Under the pieces are notes generated by a model, which was given only the letters and a program-made list of their open reading frames with translations, made no database searches and was not told where the DNA came from. Shown piece by piece: positions 53,926 to 64,000 of a stretch of DNA of 64,000 nucleotides. Within the stretch, counting starts at the first letter, position 1, and each line of letters begins with the position of its first letter. The DNA is taken from assembly GCA_947683425.1 (NCBI GenBank), contig CANTUQ010000004.1, positions 30,500,001 to 30,564,000 on the forward strand. Direction: 5' to 3'. A program made the translations under genes and the position numbers. This DNA is from Excoecaria cochinchinensis. Lineage: Eukaryota > Streptophyta > Magnoliopsida > Malpighiales > Euphorbiaceae.

Positions 53926-55100
53926 ACTATTCATTCAATTTAATTTCCCTTTAATACTTAACATAAATTTTATTCACATCATTATTTATTAAGGTACACC
54001 GTACGGCCAATAAGACATATCCATTCCCAATTCATTCTTTTTCCATCAAATCTTTTCCAAATCACTTATTATTCAATTCTAACATCAATTATGACATAAA
54101 ATAAATTAAACATAGCTCATTCCATACTTTTCATTCTAAACATAATATAATTTCCAATTAGAAAATGTTCAATTAAATTCCAATAATTCCCAAGTAATTA
54201 ACATACACTTAATTTCCATCTAATATTCATTTTATACCTTCATACTTAATAAATAATCAAAATATGCATTAATATACCTATACATTCAATTCAGTCCAGC
54301 CATCATTTTTATTCTAGATCTTACTCTTCACTTATTTATCATTAATGAGTCTAGATTACACCTTAATTTACATGTTTTATTCAATTAATTTGCATTAAAT
54401 CATAAAATATAACTAAGTATACCCTAATATACTATTCAGCCTCCATTATGTCCATGGCATACCATTTATTTCTTCTAGTTTTAAACATTAAATCATCAAT
54501 TTCAACATCCCTAAACATGCTTATAAGGTTTTTTTCATAATAACATGCATTTATGTCATACATACCATATAGACATTACCTAAAATCAAACTAAATCAAT
54601 GGAAATGGATGGATTTTTTAACCACTAGCCTCAATTTCTTATTCTACTCTTCTTGGACTTCTTTTTTCTTACCTTTTCCCATTGAAAAGCCTTCCTCACC
54701 TTGGGTTCTTAACGTAGGCCGAATAGACAACCCATACAAACCATGACTATTTTACTTCCTTTTTGCAATAATATTACATAAACATGACCTAGACCTCCTA
54801 ATCTACCTATTTGAACCTTTGAACCAATTTAAAAACATCAATTTCACTTACCTCAAATTTGTGCCCTAATATTAAATACTTGATTTTTCCCAATTCTAAA
54901 CCATCAAATGAACTCTAAAGGCCACTATAAGATTATAGAGAGGCTAAACTTTGATTAGGAGGCTTAGATTTGGGGAGAGATGTGACAAAAATTGGAAAAA
55001 ATTTGGAGGAGAAAATGGATGCACAATTCGGCCAAAGAAGGATGGGGAAGGAGCTACTGGATTCTTTGGGATTTCTCTAGAGAAATCTATCAGTTGGGGT

Positions 55101-55107
55101 ATTTATA
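55101..55107 (-). promoter_or_regulatory. TATA box of D3
   Basis: ATTTATA on the given strand; the minus strand reads CCACCTATAAATACCCC, comparable to CCACCTATATAAACCCC in D5. Confidence 0.5.
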
Positions 55108-55771
55108 GGTGGGTAATTTGGTTAGGCCTGGTCCAACCAAGTTGGTCGAACCATTTCAAGCCTATTTTAGGTATTTAAGCCCATTATGCTAACCAAAATT
55201 ATTTCTCTCACTTCCCAAACTTAGTTTCTCCCAAAATTAATTCCATAACTCTTAAAATATATAAATTAGCCTCCTTAAAAAAAATTTAGCTCAATTGGAG
55301 TCCGTTTTCGATCTAATTCACTCAAACCGATCTGATTCAACAATTTTCAGTGTTACCGTAAAATTTGCTTTTCACTATCTAAAATTTCTAAATATTATTC
55401 TAATTCTTTCCATGCCCTTAGATCAGTTTTTAGAGATCATTTGCTATTCTTAAAACTTCGATCAAACCTCGGTCAAATGTAGTTACTATTTGAATCGAAC
55501 CCAAGGCTTTTTTTATTTTTTACTTTTGAGGACCTATTTGACCTCATTTTCACTCCAAATTACATCACTAGACTCCTTATAACTTTTATTTTCTAATGAT
55601 TAAATAAAATATTTTTCTCCTCTAGGGCTACTCTCACCTACGCACATTTAACCTCTTAGTTCTACTGGATTTCAGTGTACTAATACTGTTATTTTCACAC
55701 CCAAATCACACTATTCACTTTATAGAATTCACTGATCACTACTAACCCAGTATTCAGGCCATTACAAAGAG

Positions 55772-56160
55772 AATTGAAGTTGAAATTGAAACTTCACTTT
55801 AAAATCAATTAAAATCAAAAGTACAATTGAATTGAAATGAATATAGATGAACATAATTGATTTTCGGTTGAAACTGAGCAAATAAATTTTAATTTATCTA
55901 ATTCATTTCAACAAATTAAATTTAGACTTGTCAACGGGTATACATATACCCGTTTCTATACTCTAAATAATTAAAAGATAAAGGTGAACACTATATTTCT
56001 AAATTATTATATTAGTAAAAAAGAGTAATTTTAACTGAATTAGCTCTGAATCTTATTTTTTTTTTCCTTTTACATTTATCGACATGCTTATAATATTATA
56101 CTATTCTCTATAGCTTGAACCCATGTTTGTTGAGCAATATAATTCTAGTAAATTCTAACT
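55772..56160. other. Unassigned AT-rich sequence
   Basis: Repeated TTGAAATTGAAA-type words (55776-55860) and the inverted repeat CGGGTATACATATACCCG (55935-55952). No gene recognised. It may be a 5' flank or intron of the CACTA transposase remnant. Confidence 0.4.
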
Positions 56161-57151
56161 ATGAAATCACTTTTTATAATTAACAGTTTTACAATAATTA
56201 GTAATGTTGATAAATGTTGGATGAATAGAAGATTAACACAAGATAGTTTTATTAATGTTGAGTTTACTGAAGGAGTTGAAAGTTTTATTGAATTTGCACA
56301 TTCTCAACCTACATTCATGGATAGTCCTAAAATCAGATGCCCATGTAAAAACTGTAAACATACTTACTTACCAACTGCATCTCTATTTGTTGAGAAAGGG
56401 TTTTGTATCAAATTATTTTAAGTGGATAAGACATGGGGAGCCATTAATTTATACCACTTCTAGGGGATATGAAGTTAACTCGTCAATAAATGTGGGTGAA
56501 TTTTGATTTGGGGATCGTGGGTTTAACACAATTGACATTTATGGAACTGAAAATCCTTACACCCAAATGGTTTATGATGTTGTCGGTCATTCATTTTATA
56601 CAAATATACAAAATATCGAAGAAGAACTAAACCTAAATGCAAGAAAAAAAATGTTTGACTTATTAAATTCAACTGATCAGGAATTATGGCCGGGTTGTGA
56701 GAATATGACTCAATTATCTTTAGTTGCTAGAATATTGAACATTAAATCTGACGGTCATATTTCTAATCAAAGTCTGGATAAAATTCTAGTTTGGTATAAT
56801 GAATCATTACTACTTAATCATAAAATGGTCGACAATTTTTACAATATGAAGAAGCTTATTCGAGGTATGGGTTTGCCAGTTAATAAATTGATTGTTGCAG
56901 ATTGGGATGTATGTTATTTCAGAGAGAAGATGTGGACTTACAAGATTGCAAATTTTGTAGTCAACCTAGGTTCAAACCGAGAAATTGTACAAGTAAGCAG
57001 AAATTATTACCTTTGAAACATATGTATTATTTCTCGCTAACTCTGACACTTGAATGAATACATGCTTTCGAAATGACTGCATCTAACATGAGATGGCATT
57101 ATGAACATGAACAAGCAAATGGAATATTAAGCCATCCATCTAAGGCACTCA
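56161..57151 (+). pseudogene. CACTA (En/Spm) transposase fragment
   Basis: Remnant of the N-terminal half of a CACTA transposase, the enzyme that cuts and moves these DNA elements. The first ~260 bases encode the transposase-associated domain: KCWMNRRLTQDSFINVEFTE, then FIEFAH, then RCPCKNCKH with paired cysteines, then FVEKGF. The frame shifts near 56410 and continues as WIRHGEPL. After a TGA at 56504 it resumes in the same frame with YDVVGHSFY (56567) and the start of the TNP2-type domain, including ELWPGCENMTQLSLVARILN and MKKLIRGMGLPVNKLIVADW. A stop at 57014-57016 and a further shift precede MRWHYEHEQANGILSHPSKA (57088), a conserved TNP2 segment. The catalytic region is missing because another CACTA terminus starts at 57152. 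Confidence 0.85.
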
Positions 57152-57295
57152 CACTACAAAAAACCTAAAAGTAGCAACTAAAATTAGCGACGTCACTATT
57201 TTAGTCGCTAATTAGCGACGGATTGCAGAGTTCGTCGTGAAAATCGGTTTAACCAATCAGGTGGCGAGTTTAGTGACGGAAAAGAAGAAACCATC
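57152..57295 (+). mobile_element. Left terminus of a second CACTA element
   Basis: Starts CACTACAAAAAACC and carries TTAGCGACG, CGTCGCTAA-like and AGTGACGGAA subterminal motifs in both orientations, as in the element ending at 8941. It lies inside the transposase pseudogene and is interrupted at 57296 by D4. Its right end is not seen. Confidence 0.75.
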
Positions 57296-59124
57296 TATAA
57301 CACCCTTATCACTTCCATACGACACATACATTGCATTGCTTATACTACTATTTTAATTGTTTAATCAAAACTTATAGCAATTGCGGTAATTATTTTTTCT
57401 TATTCCTTTATATTGACATCTCACTAGCATATCACAGTCAATGATGTTCGATCATTACAATTAACGTATCATGACATTCATTAATACATACTTCAAAATC
57501 ATTCCGAACTGTTACACATACATGCCTCTTACTAAAACCTAAATCTTACATATACATGCCACTGACGCTAACAACATACTCTTCGTTGCTTCAGTCCGAA
57601 GGTCCACCTCGAGCTCAAGGTTGGTAGTATGCTTGCTCCTCAAACGTCCAACTCAGTACCTGCATGCAGTCAGATAAACTACGTGCTGAACGTTAAAAAT
57701 GCCTAGTAGTGATTACGAATCAAACAATTTCCAATTCTAACTTAGGCACATACATGCATGCATACACTTTGGTCATCATATTCAGGCTTAATAATGTCAT
57801 GTTACTATCTAGTCCTTCATCTTTCTTTAGTTTCCCAGCTTACTATTCATATGACTTTGATTACAATTTTCTACCTTGCACTCTTAACTTGTTACCTTAC
57901 TTGAAAACTGTCCACTTTAGCATTACTTACTCTTTGACTTACTACTATTTTAACCCTTAACTTTAATATTGTTCACTAATCCTCTCATCCAGTTTCTCTG
58001 CTTTTCATTAATGCTCTATCTTCATTTCTTATAACTAATCAATCATGTCACTTCATTTACTTTAATCAATACCTTTTACACTATAATACGTTTTATTTCT
58101 ATATTACATTTACTATCATACACTTACTTCGTTCACTTCATTTCACTCCGTATACTTTTATATGCATTTACCTTAACTAATTCTTTAGTTCCAGTTAAAT
58201 CACTCAATAACCTTAATTAGTGTCATTTGTACTAGGCAGTCCATTTTAAGTCATATCTTTGAAATTAGATCACTCGATTACTTATTTGGTTATTTTCATT
58301 CATTAAACCTATTAATTAACTTAATTTCTCCTTTTTACATCTTATTTATAATTTTGCACTCCATAAGTCACTCACTTACTATTATGACATTAATTCATTT
58401 ATTTCCTACAATTACCCATTACTTTCACTTAAATTTTCATTTTATTCTATTAGATACCATTAATATGGCAAATTTCTACTTTAATCCCTAATCTTTCAAT
58501 TAATTACAAATTTGCCATTTTACAACATAACTTCGATTTTGCCACTAGTTCATTTCTCTTTTCATCATGAATCATTCTTTAGCTTACAAATTATCTTTTA
58601 GTCCTTATTTTGACATTTTTTAAGTCAAATTACATTTTGGTCCCTAAATTTTATATTCTTTGCATATGTGTCATTTTAATTTCACTTTTCTATTATATAT
58701 TACGTATTTACTTACTTTTACACTCAATTACAATTTTGTCCCTAAACTTTTATTAAATTACAATATCGTCCTCCATTTAACTTTGAGTTACAATGTTTCC
58801 ATTCATTAACTCTATTTATATCTTTATTCACTTTTTAACTTGTAATTGACCAATTAGCCTTACGACTAATTATCTTTACTGTAAATTACGCTTCAGTCCT
58901 TAAACATTTATTCTCTTTCATATGGGTCCTTTCTCACTCAACTTGTCATTTTCACTTCAATCTTTACATTTTTTTATGTCATTTTACTATTATTACCCAT
59001 TTAGGTTATCATTTGAGTAAATTACTTCTTCACCTTAAACTTTTCATTTCTTTTCATTTATCAATTTAAATCCTTTTTCACCTTTATACATTTTCAGATT
59101 ACTTTTATTACCACTATGCCCCTA

Positions 59125-59385
59125 GCATCGCTCTGGTAGAAATCTGTGAATCGGATAAACAGGGTGTGGATCTCGTGGTCCACAGACAGAATAGAGTGAC
59201 CCCGAAGGACCACTTAACAGAATCACAGAACATTTTATCACTTTATCACTTTTCACTTTTCAATATGGTAGTCCATCATTGGCCTACCCAGTGGAGTCGT
59301 TATGACACCACAGCAGTACAGAATCCCCCATGGCTAGCCACTATATCCTAAACTCGATCCACTACCAAGCACTACTAAATGCAAG
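59125..59385 (-). other. Structured block of family D copy D4
   Basis: GTGGATCTCGTGGTCCAC (59166-59183), AGTGACCCCGAAGGACCACT (59194-59213), TAGTCCATCATTGGCCTACC, GGAGTCGTTATGACACC, CCATGGCTAGCCACTATATCC. Strong local inverted repeats, with stem sequences unlike those of D1-D3. Confidence 0.4.
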
Positions 59386-61246
59386 TACTTTCTCAGTTAA
59401 CTTTCAATTCCACTTCTTACTTTTTAACATTTCCACTTTTCTTTATATTTCACTATCATTTTATTTCGCTGGTTACACAACAATTTCATCAATTTTGCAT
59501 ATTAATTGAATTTTCTCATTATAATTCATCAAAAGTCATCATTTATGCACAATTCTGAAAATATACTTATTTTACATAATAAGTATAGTTTAGTCATTAA
59601 AAGGACTTGAATGTACTTCAAAGCCACATCATTCTTTTCTTATCATTTTCACTTTAGTCATTCAATTAATCAAAAGTTATATCAATTATACATCTAACTT
59701 CAATCATTTCAACCTTTGGCATTATTTCCCACCATGGACATAATGGGAAACAAATCTCAAAATATTCAATTTAATACATATACTTTCAAATTATACACAT
59801 ATTCATTTCAAGGTCTTCTTATCATTAATTGGACTAATTACATATTTGATTCATTAAATCAATTATTCGATTTTTATGCCATTTTTTTCATTTCACTCTT
59901 TCTTTCTCACTTCTAATTCCTTCATCTATTCATGTTATCACTCACATATCATAGAAATACCGTAAACCTACCACTTTTTCCTTACTAATCCATTCGGTCA
60001 CAATACAATCTTTGTCTAACATTTTATTTATCACTCAATTATTTCTTGCTTCACTAAATTAAACCTCAATTCACATGTGTATACCCTTTAATTACACTAA
60101 ATCACTAGGTATACCTTGAATACACCTTAGTATACCATTATATTTCATTATCACCAAAACTTACAATTAGTTTTATTTATATTAAATCATTCTAATTAAC
60201 TTATTTAACTTTCTTGACCTCAATTATCACCCTAATTTCAAATACTCATACATTCTACACACAATCACAATTCAACATAATACAAAACCCTAAATTTCCA
60301 ATTGAAAATTCTTGGATTAAGTGATCACAAACCTTAATTCCATGTTCTAGCCTTCATAACCTCGACAATTTTTATCTTCAACCTTTGAAAAGCTTTTCCC
60401 TTGATTTCCTTATCCATGGTCGAAAATACAACACAAACAAACACTCATAATTTTTTTCTTTTATACAATATAACTTCATAACTACTCTTAATACACCCTA
60501 ATCTATCATCTAGAATAAATAATTAAAATTTAAATTACTTATTTCACTTACACCTATTTTAATACATAAGCTTGAATCCTTGTTTTTCCTTACTTTTAAT
60601 CCACCAAATGGGCACTAGAGGTTCCTATGATCTCAGAGAGGGGCTGAAATAACTTTAGAATGCTTGAATCTAAAGATAAAGCATGCAAAGATTGAAGAAA
60701 ATGGAGAGAAAAGAGAGAGGGAGTGACTTCGGCTAAGGGAGAGGAAGAAAAGAGCTGAGGAGATAAGGGTTATTCACCCACTAGATCTACCATTTAATGG
60801 CTTTTGTAGTTGACCAAAATTGGTTCAACTAATGGTCCAACCTATAAAACCCAAATAGCCAATTTAAGCCTATTTGACAATTTCTTTTGGATTTCTCACT
60901 TTTCAATTCTAATTCATTCCAAATTTGATTTCATAATTCATGTCATGTAGAAACTAGGTTGTACGTAAAATTTTACCTCAATCAGAGTCTGTTTTCGGTC
61001 CGGTTCAATCAAACCAGTCTGATAAGTAAATTTTTTGTGTCCTCAAAAAACTCTTTTTTCACTTCCTAAAATCCCTACATATTATCTAGAGTCAATCTGA
61101 AAATTTTCATCAATTTTGGAAATCATTTACTATTTTTAAGGCCTCGATCAAACCTTCGGTCAACCCAAGTACTATTTAAACCAAAATCATGTATTTTTCT
61201 TATTTTCTAAGTGTAACTCCTCATAAAAATGACTCTATAAAACTTT

Positions 61247-62310
61247 ACATATATTCATTAGACTCCAATAATATTTTTGGATCATTCGAAAACCATTTCT
61301 CACTCCGGTAATTATTTATCAGTCCGATACTCCAATTTTACAGTGTCACCAAACATTAATTTTTCATCACCAATAGATTATACTCATGAATATGAGCACG
61401 TCCATATTTTGGGATTATTTTTTTGAGGTCCGTAGCTCAAGATATGAGTCGGTCAATTTAGGGTTAACATCGGTCAAATCGGACTGAAGAAATCCTTCAG
61501 ACGCCCGTCTGAAGCTTCAGACAACCTGGCCGTCACTCACCATCGATATCCTGGCCTTCTATAACCCAACTGACATTCGTCTATCTACAGATGGCCGTCG
61601 CTAACGACAAATGCCCTAAACCCTATTTTCCCACTATTTTGCACTTTTCGGACCCGTTTGACCTCAAATTTTCGCCTACAGACTCCTACAACATGCTCTA
61701 TCTAATGGTCCAATAAAATATTTTTTGACGCCGAAAAGTACTGTTCACTCCAGTGTTACTATTCACTCTCCAAAACCTTAACATATATTCATTAGACTCC
61801 AATAATATTATTGGACCATTCGTAAAGCATTTCTCAGTTCGATAATTATTTATCAGTCTGATACTCTAATTTTTTAGTGTCACCAAACATTAATTTTTCA
61901 TCACCATTAGATTCTACTCATCAATACGAGCGCATCCGCATTTTGGGATTAATTTTCTGAGATCCGTAGATCAAGATATTGTCCGGTCAATTTCGGGTTA
62001 ATATAAGTTAAACCGAACTAAAGAAATCCTTCAGACGGCCTGGCAATCCCTCAACACCGACGGCCTGGCCATCTGTCACAAAACCGACACCCATCTGTCT
62101 ACAGATGGTCATCGCTCACGACATATGCCCTAAACACTATTTTTCCACTATTTCTCATTTTTCGGACCATTTGACCTCAAATTTTTGCCTACGGACTCCT
62201 ACTGACATCCTCTATCTAATGGTCCAATAAAATATATTTTGACTATAAAATGTATTATTCATCTCGATGTCACTATTCACTCTCAAAAAATAATATTCAC
62301 AGCTAGCCCG
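61247..62310. repeat. 534-bp tandem duplication in D4
   Basis: Unit 1 is 61247-61780 and unit 2 is 61781 to about 62310. Both start ACATATATTCATTAGACTCC and share AATTATTTATCAGTC, CACCAAACATTAATTTTTCA, TTTTGGGATTA, GAAATCCTTCAGACG and ATATGCCCTAAAC-like blocks. Unit 1 has the perfect inverted repeat CTTCAGACGCCCGTCTGAAG (61495-61514); unit 2 has lost part of it. Confidence 0.8.
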
Positions 62311-62327
62311 GTATTACAGTCGTTACA

Positions 62328-62625
62328 ATTCTCCCCCACTAATAAAATTTCTTCCTTGAAATTTACTTACATTAGATATTCTATCTACTGTACTCCATAT
62401 CATTATCATTATCATTATCAGTTATTCCTATTACTTCAATATAGTTATATAGCACTAACATTATACACTTATAACGTATACACTTCACTCGATCCAATAT
62501 ACTTTTATTTCCTATTCCTTTCCATTTTCATTTACTTAAACTTCCAATTTTCCTTACTCCCAGTTGCCATGATCTAGAGACAATGGTAGTCTATTAGGAA
62601 AAATCATCAAGATTGCTATCCAAAT
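62328..62625 (-). mobile_element. Start of D4 internal region (3' end)
   Basis: The inverse strand reads AATTTCAAGGAAGAAATTTT, ATTAGTGGGGGAGAAT before the LTR, a polypurine tract of chromovirus style. The rest (including ATCATTATCATTATCATTATC-type triplets near 62398) has no recognisable pol. It is interrupted by D5 at 62626. Confidence 0.65.
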
Positions 62626-64000
62626 TGTAATGGCTCGAATACGGGGTCAGTAGTAATTAGTGAAATCTATAGAGTTTGTAGTGTGAATTTCAAGTAAAAA
62701 TATCAGTAATTGGGTCCTAAAAGACAGAAGAGGAGAAATGTTAAACGTGCTCAGGTCAAGGAAGCCCCCGGATGGGTGACTTCCTGAAAACCCAGAATTG
62801 AAAAATATTTTATTCGACTATTGGAAATTACGAGTTATAAAGAGTCTGATGGTATAATTTGGAGTGAAAATGAGGTCAAATAGGTCCCTAAAAGTTGAAT
62901 TGAAGAAAAGCCTCTAGTTCGATTCAAATAGCAACTAGATTTGACCGAAATTTGACTGAGGCTTTAAAGATAGTAAACAACCTCCAAAAAGTTATCTGAA
63001 GGTATAAATGGACTCAGAGTAGTGTGTACGCCAGTTTGGTAGTAAAAAATAATTTTATGATGACACTGAAAAATGAGTAAATCGGACCGATTTAATTGAA
63101 CCGGACCGGAGATGGACCCTGATTAAGGTGGAACAAAGGTCAAATGAGCTATTAAGAGTAAAATAGAAGTTAAGAATAAAAAGTGAACCGAACCAAACCG
63201 GTTTAACTAGTGAACCGGACCGGTCGGACTAGTTGACTTTGGTTTGACTAGTTTGACCGGACTCTAAATGGAGTTATGTACCTCATAAAAATTATATGAA
63301 AGCATAAATTTGCTTCAAATATTATGGAGAATTAAATGGTAATGAAAAATAAATTTTACGATTAGACAGAAAATTGAGTTATCTGACTGATAAGAAATTA
63401 TCGGACAGAGAAATAGTCTTCGATTGAGCTAAAATTTTATATGGAGGCTAAATTATATATTTTAAGAATTATGAAATTGATTTTTGGAGAAATTGAGCTT
63501 GGCAAGTAAGAGAAATTATTTTTGATTGCTTATTGGGGCTAATTTCTTAAATGGGCTTAGAATTAGGTTGGGCCAAGCCCAATCCATCATAACCACCTAT
63601 ATAAACCCCTAAATATCAGAAAAATCGAGAAATCTCTCCATTTCTCTCCATCTTTCTCCATGGCCCTATGGTACTTCTAACATTTCTCTTGAATTTTCTT
63701 CATTTTTCTCTCATGTTCCCACCAAATCCAACCTTCCCAAGTAAAATCCAACCTCTCTTTTCCATGATAATGGTCTCAAAAGTTCATTTGAAGTGGAATA
63801 AGTGGTAGAAAAAAAGTGAAAAAGTTTATATGTCAAATTGGGGTATGTAAAGTTGATATTTTTAAATTGGTCTAAGGGTACAAATAGGTACTTTAGGATG
63901 TCTAGATTGTGTTTATGTAAATATATTGCATAAAGGAAGAAAATTCATGGTGATTTCTTTGGATTGTATATTCAGCCACTTGAGGAAATCAAAGGAGGTG
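62626..64000 (+). mobile_element. Family D LTR copy D5 (cut by window end)
   Basis: Starts TGTAATGGCTCGAATACGGG, the plus-strand counterpart of the D3 and D4 right ends. A TATA box (63598) and CT-rich leader follow, then GGGTATGTAAAG near 63841, donor-like. Opposite in orientation to D4. Confidence 0.75.
63598..63605 (+). promoter_or_regulatory. TATA box of D5
   Basis: TATATAAA in CCACCTATATAAACCCC, followed about 30 bases later by the pyrimidine-rich leader CTCTCCATTTCTCTCCATC. Confidence 0.6.

Larger units (their letters stand above)
52456..55766 (-). mobile_element. Family D solo LTR (copy D3)
   Basis: 3311 bp from TGTAATACCCTTATATTG to CAGGCCATTACA. Read on the minus strand it starts TGTAATGGCCTGAATACTGG, matching the start of D5 (62626). 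It contains a minus-strand TATA box (55101-55107), a GTGTAG|GTACTC acceptor-like motif near 53036-53050, a long (TTA)n tract and the structured block 53645-53925. It is the most complete single family D LTR for defining ends. Confidence 0.8.
57296..62327 (-). mobile_element. Family D LTR copy D4 (3' LTR)
   Basis: 5.0 kb, TATAACACCCTTATC (one change from TGTAACACCC) to GGTATTACAGTCGTTACA. The base after the right end starts an inverse polypurine region (TCTCCCCCACTAATAAAATT), so this is the 3' LTR of a minus-strand element. It contains GTACCTGCATGCAG (57656-57669), the inverse of CTGCATGCAG|GTAC; a GTGCTGAACG motif; the structured block 59125-59385; and a 534-bp tandem duplication near its right end, which accounts for part of its extra length over D3. 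Confidence 0.8.

Noticed and set aside
1..64000. Host protein-coding gene, tRNA or rRNA in the window
   Set aside because: No frame outside transposon remnants shows a recognisable domain or plausible exon structure, and I saw no tRNA-like or rRNA-like block on either strand.

Overview
This is a gene-poor window of a plant nuclear genome, most likely an angiosperm and probably a eudicot. I find no host gene, tRNA or rRNA. Nearly every base belongs to LTR retrotransposons of the Ty3/gypsy type or to CACTA DNA transposons, stacked inside one another. The evidence is TG...CA LTRs, initiator-Met primer binding sites (TGGTATCAGAGC), chromovirus-type polypurine tracts, gag and integrase remnants, CACTACAAAAAA termini, and 5-bp target-site duplications (TSDs) that I could match across long insertions. 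I use my own letters for families; no database name was checked.

Layout. 1-1478: 3' part of a family E LTR (+). ~1555-3548: family G LTR (-). 3549-4978: decayed integrase end of pol leading into family F 3' LTR (+) 4979-7277. 7278-8941: right part of a non-autonomous CACTA element. 8942-14098 and 25156-26734: an old family H element (+). Into it went a family A gag-only element (-), now in the form LTR-gag-LTR-gag-LTR at 14099-25150, with a single GTTAG TSD around the whole. 26735-43276: family D LTR copy D1, split by a family C solo LTR (26988-37204, TSD TCCTC) and a family E solo LTR (37219-39781, TSD ACTAC). Family C is itself split by a complete gag-only family B element (28264-34781, TSD ACTCG). 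43277-~47605: D2 LTR. ~47606-51336: 3' end and LTR of a Tat/Ogre-like element. 52456-55766: D3 solo LTR. 56161-57151: CACTA transposase pseudogene, followed by the start of a second CACTA element. 57296-62327: D4 LTR (-). 62626-64000: D5 LTR (+), cut by the window end.

The most interesting signal lies inside the LTRs. Families A, B, C, E, F, G and H, whose sequences otherwise differ strongly, share one ordered architecture. First comes a CT-rich leader with a GTAAGT/GTGAGT-like site. Then comes an array of short perfect palindromes whose sequence changes between families. Next is a roughly 140-260 bp string-of-hairpins domain, closed by GTGGATA at one end and TATCCAC at the other, with a GGCATGCC-type palindrome just inside one arm. 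Last is a near-invariant hairpin (CTAAGCGTTATCGCTTAG) followed 15-25 bases later by TGCAG|GT, which looks like a 3' splice site. The hairpin stems change between families while staying paired. Family D carries what looks like a remote version of the same layout. This suggests a conserved structured RNA (or cruciform DNA) module inside LTRs, possibly within an LTR intron. I know of no name for it.

Families A and B encode only Gag, with a CCHC zinc knuckle, ending at the same GPS-x-K point about 90 bp before the polypurine tract. They fit the gag-only non-autonomous class called TR-GAG. All coding sequences are broken, and many stops are TAG or TAA where Gln is expected, as decay of methylated cytosines would produce. 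Identities, ages and structures were judged by eye, not computed.
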